NCBI GenBank assembly: GCA_037693485.1
Contig: CM075353.1
Span: forward strand, 57,654,501 to 57,718,500
From: Kitagawia praeruptora
Taxonomy: Eukaryota > Streptophyta > Magnoliopsida > Apiales > Apiaceae
DNA: 64,000 nucleotides
Direction of reading: 5' to 3'
The notes beneath the pieces are model-generated. The model saw nothing but the letters and a program-made list of their open reading frames with translations, had not been told where the DNA came from and did not search any database. Positions 19,916-30,223 of this stretch are shown piece by piece (the first letter of the stretch is position 1; each line of letters opens with the position of its first letter). The position numbers were made by a program, and so were the translations under genes.

Positions 19916-22049
19916 TAGGGGTGTAATTCGAGTCAAGTTCGAGCTTTTTTTTTCGAGTTCGAGCTTTTTGAGTCGAGTCGAGCCTAAAATTTATCGAGCC
20001 TGAAATTTGTGTTCGAACTCGACTCGTTTACTATACGAGTCGAGTTCGAGCTGTTATCGAGCTTTCGAGCTTATTGAGTTTTTAACCAAGTTTTCGAGTT
20101 TATCGAGTTTTTAAACGAGTTTCCGAGCTTTTATCGAGTTTTCGAGTTTTCGTGGTTACCGAGTTTTCAAGTTTTAACCTAGTTTCCGAGTTTTGATTTA
20201 CGTTCCATGAAAATTATTTGTTTCTATTATTTTATTTTCAAGTTTAGCCTAAATTTTTTCCCAATTTTCAAATGAAAATAACTTTCGAAATTTTATATTT
20301 CATGATTTCGATAATCAACTATTCCAATCAATTAAGTAAACTTTCAGTTTATTCTATTCATATATATTTTCAGATAAATTTTATCTTTATTAAATAATAT
20401 GCATCTAACTATCTAAGCATCTTAACTAGTAAACGATTATAATAATAATAATGATAATAAAATGTGAAACATTTTTTTATATTTTTTCAAAGGGTCCTGG
20501 TCCCTGACAATCGATTGTCAGGGACTAGTTATTTAACAATCTGTTTCTAAGTCGTTGGATCAACGATCCAACGGCCCCCCTGGATTACAAAATTTTTTTT
20601 CTGTCCGCTATAATTTTCCGCGGATAGGTTTTGTCTTATCCGCTGAAAGTTATAGCGGACAGGCAATTTTTTTTGTAATTCAGGGGGATCGTTGATCCAA
20701 CGGCTTAGAAGCAGATTGTTAAATAACTGGTCCCTGACAATCGATTGTGAGGGACTAGCACCCTTTCAAAATAGGCAAATAGCTAGGCACCCTACACCGA
20801 GAGTCATTAGAAGTTTTATAAATTTTATTTATAATTTAATAGAAATATTGCATACAACAAATATACGATGTTACTATCTTGTTGTTATATTTTATAATTG
20901 TACAAAGACAAAATATATGGATGTATATTTAGAAATCGAACTTGATCGCTGGCAACTAAGGATCGATCAAAAGATCAATCGAAGTAGTATAGACTAATCG
21001 TGATATCAAATATATTTTGATACTTTAATAACAATTAATAATATTAATTGAATTTTAAAAATAGTGCATGTAAAAAAAATCTTTGATTCGAGTTACTAAT
21101 CACTACGTTTGCATGTAAGTATGTAAATAATTAATTTAATATTATAATTTGATAAGAACATACAATACTATATAAACCGTAACTCAAAAATTAGTAATTT
21201 TTAGATAAATTATATGCATATATCATATTTAATTATAAAATTTGTGAATAATATAATTTTAATCCAAAGTGTTGATAAGATATCTTGATTTTAAAAACCA
21301 AAGTATTCAGTAAAATTTTAAAACAACAGATTTTCTTTAAAGTTAATTTTGGTAACTATAAAAAAGCTATCTATTTAATTAAATTAATTTTAAATTTAGA
21401 TGGTATGTTAGTATGATAGTATTTAGATGGTCACTTAGTGTAAAACTGTAAATGTATCTTGAAAATGTAAGTTTTCAAATTTTCAAGCCATTTTTTTTTA
21501 AATCTATGTATTATGCTATATTATTTCTTCTCGTTTTTTAAAATTAAATTTCTTAAAAAGATATTTCAAATGTAAGTTTTGCACTTTAAAATTTTTGGAA
21601 AGAAAAAGAGCTAATAACTAAAAAAATAATTATCAATTTAAATTTTACAATATTTTATAAATTATTTACAAAAATAATTAAATATCTCATATTCTCATAT
21701 TAGAACAAATTTAATTCAAAAATTTCACTAACTATACCAATAATATAATATTAGAACATAATAATATATGAAAAATATATCAAGTTAAGTTTTAAAAGTA
21801 ATTTTCATAAATAGTTGAGTGATGACACATAGAATAATAATCACATGAATATTTTTTAAAAAATTTAATCGAGTTAGAGCCGAGTCGAGTTCGAGTTTAT
21901 CGAGTCGAGCTCAAAAAAACTCGGCTCGACTCGAGTTTGTAATCGAGCCCGAAAACGTGTTCGAGCTCGAGTTCGAGCCGAGTCGAGCCCACTTTTTCGA
22001 GTCGAGCTCCAGTCGAGTTCGAGCTGGCTCGGTTTAAATTACACCCCTA
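19916..22049. mobile_element. Non-autonomous hAT element, 2134 bp
   Basis: Terminal inverted repeats TAGGGGTGTAAT / ATTACACCCCTA are flanked by a perfect 8-bp target duplication, GTTAAGTG (19908-19915 and 22050-22057). Both subterminal regions (about 19927-20185 and 21875-22035) are packed with TCGAGTTCGAGC-type motifs in both orientations, the usual hAT transposase-binding architecture. There is no transposase frame. A fold-back element is inserted at 20492-20763. Confidence 0.93.
20492..20763. mobile_element. Fold-back MITE, near-perfect 272-bp inverted repeat
   Basis: The whole element is one long inverted repeat of about 120 bp per arm, with a GC-containing centre (CCGCGGATAGG...CTTATCCGCTG). 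Smaller palindromes lie within the arms (GTCCCTGACAATCGATTGTC; GGATCAACGATCC). A 7-bp TTTCAAA flanks it (20485-20491 and 20764-20770). RNA from it would form a long hairpin. Superfamily unknown. Confidence 0.85.
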
Positions 22050-22057
22050 GTTAAGTG

Positions 22058-22790
22058 CTTATCTAATCAAGCTTTTATCTAAGTTATTTATGTATGTTGT
22101 TGGGTACCATTTCCAAAATGGTTATGATGTAGTTCATTGTTCCAGTTGAATGAATGAATGATGTATTCTGCTTTTTTTTAAGATTGTATGCCTTTACAGT
22201 TTTATATCAATTCACTGCATTTTTAGATATAAGCATTACACAAACTAGGACACTTGGACCTCACATACTGCTGATTCCATGGACTACCTGGATTCCCCTA
22301 AGAGAATCCTTGATCTGAACCCAGGATGAACCAGTCACCTTAGATATCATGCATGGTTGCATTTGACTTTTGCTAACTTTGCAGGTTCTTGAGATGGTGA
22401 ATATCTCTTTCGACTAACTATATTTCCTAAGGTTGGGTGAGAGATGCCAGATGATGCCAGTCTCTGTGTCTCATTTATTTGAGCTAAAGAGAGACTGCTG
22501 ATGGCTTAAGATACTTGCATAAGAACCATTACTAACTTGGTTTTCTTTGTCTATTTTATAGGTACTCCCCTCCCTAGGGGTGGCTAAGTGATGTCAAATT
22601 CTTCCACAATCATTCTGTTTGCTCTCTGATTAAATTCTTAGACTGATAGCCACTATAATCTCTTATGATCAATACTAACTGTTTTCTTTTGGTTATCTGT
22701 TTTGCAGGTCCCCTCTTGAAACAGGGGTGGCCAAATGATGCTATAAGACAGTCACTATTGTCATGATCTAGCTATGATTTATTATATCAC
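22058..22790 (+). other. Transposon-derived stretch with iterated stem-loops
   Basis: Two copies of a small hairpin followed by a shared tail occur: CCCCTCCCTAGGGGTGGCTA...TGATG (about 22568) and CCCCTCTTGAAACAGGGGTGGC...TGATG (about 22710). Each follows a splice-acceptor-like TATAG or TGCAG. A weaker relative sits near 22382. It probably belongs to the same decayed element as the pseudogene at 18394-19832. No coding frame. Confidence 0.35.
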
Positions 22791-25100
22791 TGTAACAACC
22801 CAAATTTCTGTACTTGAGAAAAATTTTCATTTGATGGATGAATAGTGATTTGCATGAATGAATAGTGAAATTATGGATGAATAGTGATTTTTGAGGATTG
22901 AGAAATTTTTCATGTCACCCTATGTACGGGATAGGAAATGGATATTTCGAAGTTATATTAGTAATCTACGAGGTAAATAAGTGTATGTAAACGTGATCGG
23001 AATTCAGAAAATCCAAAGTTTATTTGTATGGAATATTTGACTGGGCAGTGAAGTGTATATCAGTAATATCAAGAAATGAGATGTTTAAATTTAGGGTTCA
23101 AGGATTTTATATTTTATTATTTTGTTAAAGGTGATTTGAGGATTTAGAATGAAAACCCCTGAGTTAGTATAACGAACGTTCTAGGAATCGCAAGAACTTT
23201 ACAACGAGATTAAGCGATTAAGCGAATGAATTATGGATTATGGATTGAGTTCATAATGAGATTAGATACCATACACGATCATCAAGTGCATCATATCAAG
23301 TGGATTAAAAGATTTAATTCAAGGATTAAAACAAAACAATTTAGGATTTAAGTGATTTAAATCACTTTAAATCAACCAAAAATCAAACAAATATCAACCA
23401 AGCTTCTTGCATACTCTTTGCACAAAAACCAAGGGTGATAAAGTAGTCTTACTACATCTGATCTAAAGTAGAAAATATCCCAAAGATCAATACAAACTAG
23501 TCAAACAAGGATCGAAAAGCAAAAGAAACCAAGAACACTCCATTTTTACAAAACTGTCCAAGTTTCTACCAGCATGAAGATCGGGATCAAAACCCTATCT
23601 AGGAAGCTTTGTTTTTGATGATCTATAGCTCAAAATAAATCCATTGAAGAGTAAAAGGTTTGGTAAAAATTTGAGAACCAAACTCCTATTTTTCGATTTT
23701 ATATGAATTTTACAAGATGATGATGAATAGTGGCGAATAGTAACTTAACATTGTTTTCTTGTTTTGATCTTAAGGTTTAAGCTTTATAAAGGCTATCTAA
23801 GGCTTGTTATGTGTTTATAAACACTTGTTAATATTGATAGAGCTCCCAAGGAGGTAAAAACCCTAACCCACCTTTGAGTTTTTATGAGTTTTGGTGAAGT
23901 TTTGATGTTAGTTTAAAGATGTGTTCATGTTAGTATACTTAGTGATTGTTTGGCTTTTTTTAATATGAAAAATGGTGGGTGTTGGATTGTAGCCACACCA
24001 CTGACTTTAGAGAAGTAAAAAGGTTGTTTGTTGAGGTTGTGGATGTATGGTATGCCCGGTGTGGCTTGGTTATGTTGTGACAAAATGGAAATGTCCGAGT
24101 TATAGCCGTCGTAATGGCGAAATTCTGTTAACCCTTAAAAACAGTCAATAACCGAGACCATAAAATATTTTTAGCATCACCACTTCATATGGTTGTAAAG
24201 ATATGGTTGTCTAGTTTATTTTGCCACAAGAATCGCATTAAAAGAGTTTACGGTTTAAGAGTTATGCTAGTTTTAGTGAAAGCGGTTCGAAAGATTTTAT
24301 CGCAGAAAAGTAACCACTTTGATGCTATGTTTGAAACCCTTAATAGTCGTTTCATAATATGAAATTTGATGATAAAATGCTAAGGACAGTTAGCAAGATA
24401 TATGCGAAGGTTTTGTGTTAAAAAGTTTATTTTCCGATTTTATAAAAATGCGTAAACTGAGGTTGCGCAAGTGGAAAACCCCTTAGGAAGACCATAAAAC
24501 TCACTGCATAGCCACTGCCTTGTTTTGATAAATTACGAAAAATAGGTCTTCTGACCAGAGTGAAATTTTGAGTTAGTTATCTTCTAGACATTCTCAAGAT
24601 CGTGCACGTGAAAATGGTCCGTCATTTGAGTTAACGGTTATCGAGTTATGAAGGTTTTAGTAATAGTGGTGCAAATAGTAAGAATCCGCAGTTGACCCAA
24701 CTTCGAAAATACATTTCACCTATCTAGAACCGTGTTTTCGAATCAAGATTTTTATGATAAATATTACAAATACCAAAGATGATTTTAGAGGTGGTTTCGT
24801 ATTTAAATACATTTCCAGTGATTTATTTAAAGTGTTGGAGTGCGAGTCAAGGAATAGTAATTTTTAGTAAAGTCAACTCTAGAGGTGCTACTTTGACCAT
24901 CCGTTTTGGCTAAGTTAAAAGAGGAATTCCGAGTCGACTAAAACACGAAACTTGTTAAGGATTATCAAGGCAGCATAATGGTCTAAAGAACGAGGTTATG
25001 AATGGTTAAGTATAACTTGATTTGAGGAACGGTTCTGGACTAAATTTATGACTTAAGTGTTTGTCGATTAACATGGGCTTAGTGCGAGTCTAAAACGAGT
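22791..25100 (+). repeat. Putative LTR start without partner
   Basis: It begins TGTAACAACCCAAATTTCTG, close in form to the TGTAATAACCATAAAATTCT start of the intact Tekay LTR at 35114. It is about 2.3 kb of non-coding sequence with no second copy in the window, and the right end is uncertain. A solo or truncated chromovirus LTR is the likeliest reading. Confidence 0.35.
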
Positions 25101-25560
25101 CTAGAGGGACCCCTTAGTGAATTATGTGGATCATTTTATTCGAAACCATGATATTCTCTGCATAATAGCCATAATTTCTTTCCAAATCTCATAATATCTC
25201 TCCACAGGGACACTTTTCAACATCACAAATCTCCAACCTCATATTCTCTCTCTTGTTTGCACAGAAATACACCAACATAAACTTGCTTGTCATTCATTAA
25301 CATGCCATTTAGCTTATCAATAGCAGTACCATCTCTATTTCTTGTTATCTATTACCAACCCCCTGCTGATCCAGCCCCTTCTTTTTAATCATTTTACAGA
25401 AAGCCAACCTACCTCCTGTATTCAGTCATTCTTTATTACCAAATCTCTCCTTTCTCTCTCTGAAAGAAAGGCGAGTCTCTTGGGGGATTTGTTTGCGGGG
25501 ATTGTTGTCTGGCCTGTCGAATGTTTTGCTCTTTCTGGGTGGATATCTATATATCTCCAG
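25101..25560. other. Unassigned junction region
   Basis: It lies between the LTR-like stretch and the minus-strand gypsy relict. No supported gene. Confidence 0.25.
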
Positions 25561-25569
25561 TTCTTGCGA

Positions 25570-26093
25570 TCAATAAGATCTCGCACTTTTCTCCATATTA
25601 ATACGGTCACCAGATCTTTTAGGGCGAAAACTATTGCGGCTAACTCTAAACCAAATCATTAAATCTATAAAAGTTGTGGGTGTATTAGTCAACCCAAATG
25701 ACATCACTAAAAACTTCGTAGTGTCTATACCTAGTGCGAAACGCAGTTTTGGGTATATCATCGGGTTTATCCTTCAACTGGTGATATCTAGTTCTTCAAT
25801 AAGTTTGGACCAAAATACACAGCGTCCTTCATCTGATCAATCAATCATCTACACAGGTACCTATCCTCAATGTTGAACTCATTCAACTCTCGAGGTTCGA
25901 TGCACAATCTCGTGCTAACATCTTTCTTTATCACAACAACACCGGGGCTCTCCATGGTGGTACACTGGGTCTTATCATACTCTTGCCCAGCAACTCTTGT
26001 AACTGAGTCGCTAACTCTTTCATTCCCACTAGGGCTAACAGGAGATGCAACACTATACTCTGAATACTCAGTATTCATTCTCATGTCATCCAA
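25570..26093 (-). pseudogene. Decayed gypsy reverse transcriptase (Tekay-like)
   Basis: On the minus strand the pieces read SPGVVVIKKDVSTRLCIEPR (compare APVLFVKKKDGSMRLCIDYR in the intact element), then FLVMSFGLTNTPTTFIDLM. Several frame changes and stops occur. It is homologous to the RT of the intact element at 41181-45821 but far more diverged, so it is an old insertion. Confidence 0.75.
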
Positions 26094-26549
26094 ATCGATA
26101 TCTGGTAGCTAATTAAAACCTTGTATAGTCTCCCAAAACCATTCTAATTTCCTTTATACTTCGTGTCTCTTTTCTTGGCGTCAACCATAAGAGCTAATTA
26201 ATCCTCATATCACTGGCGTAATAATTTCTTAGTCTTAACTATATTCATGAATCTCTGAATCTGACTCCGTCCCTTAATTATTACTCTTTTTCCTTTACAA
26301 TCAATTGGCTCCATTGGGTGCCAACCAATCCATCCTTATTATAATATCAAATTCTCCTAACTTGAAAGGAATCAGATCTATTAGCAGTGTCGATCTCATA
26401 TTTCTAGTTCACAACCTGGATGTGCTAATTTCATGGGAAAATCTGTTGCTCGACCATCTTTACTTGCAATCACTCCGTTAGGGTTCAATCTTAAGGTCTA
26501 ATTGTCATGCACAATCTTGAGGTGTAAAGTACTTAGCAGTTCTGGAATA

Positions 26550-27190
26550 AAGTGTTAATACCAACTGAGTTTAAGTAGGGGGTACCTGCTATCATGTCCG
26601 TGTTTCTCACGGCACCTCGCAAGGTCATTTTGAAAGTCCTGGCAGGGGCTGCTTGCTGGAGGTAACCTTATTGACTCTAGGTATAGCTGGTCTAGTAGAT
26701 GGACATTTCTTAGCCTTCTGTCCAAGCTTTCCACAATCAATGCCTTTTGCACTAATGTATCATTATCTGTTAATTCCAACATCGCCACACGATTCTAGAT
26801 CCATTGTCTCAGCTCTAATTGAAGCCTACAGGCTCTTTTTTCTTCGGTGTCCACAATTCTGGAACAAACCTCAACAACTCGGATAACTTGGCTTCACACT
26901 CTGCCACAGTCATGGTTCCTTGTTTTAACTCTAGAAACTTTTATTTCCATCTGGGTCTCCATATATTTCTGGAAAACATTTCCCTAAAATAACCAGTTGA
27001 ATCTCTCCCAAGTCACGATAGTGGTTCGCCTCTCCCTTCAGGTAGGCGGCGAACATCGTTTTCTAGTTCTCTACAATACTCAGTATCTCATATGATTTCT
27101 CTATCTCTTTAAGCTAAGCTCCTCCATTGGGTTAGTGGTTCCATGGAATTCTATGGGTTTCTATTTAACACCGTTATCATTGGAATTTTA
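26550..27190 (-). pseudogene. Decayed gypsy gag (Tekay-like)
   Basis: On the minus strand the translation gives GTTNPMEE, then KTMFAAYLKGEAN in a second frame, then KYMETQME, and later TLVQKALIVES. The intact Tekay gag has GTTNPMEA, KTVFAAYMLKGEAN, KYLENQME and TLVQKVAIVES at the same order and spacing. Multiple frameshifts. It belongs with the RT fragment at 25570-26093. Confidence 0.75.
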
Positions 27191-27399
27191 CGACGCATCG
27201 CTAATCCTTTTACATATATCATTTGACCAACTTTTCGCTTACCATCATATCTTTGAGAGAGAAAATAAACTAATTCATTGATATGTCACCAATATTTTAT
27301 TCGTCTTAGGGACCCGCTCTTATCATAGGCGATTTCGTTGCGAATCTAATTCCTATTAGTGAATTTTGACTTATTCGACCTGGTTGTCCTCCCCTTGGA

Positions 27400-28230
27400 A
27401 TTCAATGAAGATAACAAGAATCATGGAGCTTGGAAAAGATAGCTCCCATATCAAGGAAGACGTCACACTTTGGTGATCATAAGGTTATGAGTTTTAAGGT
27501 AACCTTATTTGAGATGAGAGAGTTTACTGAGTGATCAATATGATCATAAGAACTCAATGTTGCGTGTCTCAATTAAGACATTACTAAAGGTAATTAGCCT
27601 TCTTATATTTCACAACTCACAAGTGACGACGTCCCGTCAGACTTCTATCACACAGACAGATAGTCCTTGTGGCCCCTATAAATATAGGGTTGTTCGTCTC
27701 AGTGCAAGTTGAGAAGTATGAAAGCAATTCAAAGTTAAATTATTAATTATCGTCTTTTGACAAATAATTCTCAAATGGACACCTTGGATAGAAATTGAAC
27801 TTATTCAAGGTGCGATTTACAAGAAAAGGATAGCCAGAAAGATACTAGTATTCAATAAGCAAGTGGTGAGGTATCACCATAGGGTCATTCATTATTTGAA
27901 GAAAAGTGAAAGCTGGAATCACATCATTTGACAGGGCTTCGAAAACCTGAAAGTAGGTATCGTGACGGCCTCTGGCACAATTGAAACTAAATGTGGTTTA
28001 ACAAAAGTGCTATAAAATAACTTCGAAGAGGGAGTATATCTTTTATTAAAATTCTCTCTAAGGAGATGCCAAGATAGATTATAGATTGGGGAGGTAATCA
28101 ACAAAATTTGCAAATGGGAGGGTATTGCCAAGGTCTCTCCGGATACCTTTTTTATGTCGGCTCCTCTGACGGATAATCGTTCGATTCTAAAGCTTTTCTT
28201 TTCCATGTACACCCTAAGGTGCTTGATACT
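27400..28230 (+). other. Compact promoter-like block and decayed frame of unknown origin
   Basis: Two TGACG-type sites occur (GAAGACGTCACAC near 27460; GTGACGACGTCCCGTCAG near 27624). A TATA box follows in a small palindrome, CCCTATAAATATAGGG (27676-27691), then a transcript-start-like GTCTCAG. A plus-strand frame runs from about 27775 to 28215 with only three or four stops and includes ENLKVGIVTASGTIETKCG. This layout resembles plant pararetrovirus promoters, but I recognise no viral domain. It lies where the leader of the minus-strand Tekay relict would be, so it could also be leader sequence. Confidence 0.3.
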
Positions 28231-28799
28231 TACGTCATTGCCGACTCATAATAGTTGCTAAGGATTCAACCATCGAAATTAGCAATCGCAGGGAGTTCTA
28301 TTCGACTAAGCGCAAGCGTGCCAAACAAGCGTTCTATTCTTATATGAAGACTTCGATGCCGGTGTCGCCCCAAGCAATGACGAATTCCTCATTTCGAATA
28401 GGCGGTACTCCGGAACATCGTTAAAAAACTACATGCTTAAACCCAATTACTATTATAGCCGTCTTTATACCACATATTCCTTTTCTCGTATCACTCCCGT
28501 GTGCTACATAAGCTTAACACTTGTGGCATAATAGCCTTCTTACTTAAGTCTTTCCCAGACTTTCTCACTCCGTCTTGGTTCTTAAATATATCTTGTCTTA
28601 GTGCACTCGTGCTACAATAAGACTATGCGTAATACGTACATATGAAATCTTGATCGAGGTAATAAAATTCCTTAGTACCGGTACCGTAGTAACACCGTCC
28701 TTGGTGGAATTGTTGATCGTGGGGATTTAAACCCTATAGATAAGGTAATGCCTCTATTAGTTAAGGTAACTAAGTACCCTTAATCATACATGAAGTTCA

Positions 28800-29290
28800 A
28801 ACGTCTCAGTTCTTACGCGGGCTGCCTCCCTGGGCACTGCAACAGACTATGAGTAACAGGTCTCGTTCAAGTTGAATCAATCCACCGGTATTGACTATAC
28901 TGCCTCTACCTCTTCTACTTTGGAGACTCTATTCCATTTTCTTCGTCATATCTCTTGATGAATCATAAACGATTCTAAACTCTCGTCTCGTCACTTATTT
29001 GACCTCTAAAGATTCGTCTAGTTCTATTAGTCTGGTTCTATTATAAGACCTCAAGTAACACACCACATCTTTATCAATCGGCACATTCTCTACAAGATTC
29101 TTCCCTTGACCCACAATAGGGTCCTCCTCTAGATCCTCCTATGGATCCTTCTTTATCGGGTCTCCGTCCATCTCAAGGAGCGCATCATCAAATGCCTACT
29201 CGAAGGCCTCGGGGTCTGGTATCTCAGAATCCCATCAATCTATAACTCATACGAATCGAGGTTACTAACCATGAAGTCCTAAGTATGGTT
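28800..29290 (-). pseudogene. Possible relict of a pre-gag ORF
   Basis: On the minus strand a start-like MVSNLDSYEL (29275) is followed in another frame by an acidic run (DPEAF, EDLEEDPIVGQ, RLIELDES). In the intact Tekay copy the pre-gag ORF starts MTTSGLDDFR about 2150 bp upstream of GTTNPME; here the distance is about 2125 bp. Similar position and composition suggest homology, but sequence identity is weak. Confidence 0.4.
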
Positions 29291-29339
29291 TCCCAAAAAT
29301 CTCCAACCTCTGGGACATCAATGCTTCGGAAATGTAATG

Positions 29340-29857
29340 AGAAGTTTAAAATGTGTGTAGTAGGCACTTTCACTAAAGGCATAGATCATACTGTGCGGTC
29401 ACTGATTTTGTGAACAAGTTCTGGAAAAAGAGAGGCCTTACTAATGTTTTTCAAAAAGACCCATCTACTTTCATTTTTAAATTCAGCTCTCAAACGAGTA
29501 TGTTTGCCTTCCTTGCTCGTGGGACTTGGTATATCTCTCAAAAGCCAATGGTAGTAACTGAATGGGGTGCTAAACCAGGGATCAACAGGATTACCACTAT
29601 TCCTCTCTGGATTAAACTGTCTAACATTCCAGAGTGCTATTGGTCGGAAGAAGGTCTGAGTCGACTAGCTAGTGTCATTGGTAAGCCAATTGGTGCGGAC
29701 TCTTTAACATCTAAGCTTGAGCTAGTTCCTTTTGCTAAGATATCTGTCATGTATGAAGTGGGTAATCCTTTACCACTTGAGATTTCAACCACTACCCTTG
29801 ACCCAAATACATAGGAGACATATATTGCTAAAGTTCAGGTTACTTATCTTATTAGAC
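29340..29857 (+). pseudogene. Split LINE, piece A: ORF1 with DUF4283
   Basis: It encodes the DUF4283-type core of a plant LINE ORF1: NKFWKKRGLTNVFQKDPSTF, FLARGTWYISQKPMVV, IPLWIKLSNIPECYW, GLSRLASVIGKPIGAD. The 5' end of the LINE is missing or unrecognisable. It breaks at 29857, where a gypsy element is inserted, and resumes at 32687. Joining across one target copy gives a continuous frame into the CCHC knuckle. Confidence 0.85.
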
Positions 29858-30198
29858 TGTAATGGATCAGTCCAATTCCAAGTTATTAATATTTACAAGA
29901 AAGAAGCGGAAGGACAAACCGAATTTTTAGATACAAGGGCAAAAGAAGAGAGTCCAGGGGCAGTTCAGTAATTGAAGATGGAATGCAAGACTTGGATAAC
30001 TAGGGTGGGAATTGGGGAAGGATGGCTATGGTATGATTTGTGTATTTTATTTTCATAGTAAACCTTAGGAGCGACTGGCTGCTCGAAACGCCAGATATCT
30101 TGTAGTTTCTCTTTGATAACGTTTGTCCTGTTAATTTGAGTACAAGAAACCACTGTTATTTCTAATTGATTATCGTATATTATAGTTTGTGCATCTCA
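29858..30198 (+). repeat. 5' LTR, 341 bp
   Basis: TG...CA ends. The last 205 bp match 32482-32686 with very few differences. Confidence 0.9.
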
Positions 30199-30200
30199 AG

Positions 30201-30212
30201 TGGTATCAGAGC
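30201..30212 (+). other. Primer-binding site, tRNA-iMet type
   Basis: TGGTATCAGAGC, two bases after the LTR. Confidence 0.9.
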
Positions 30213-30223
30213 ATACTAGATCT

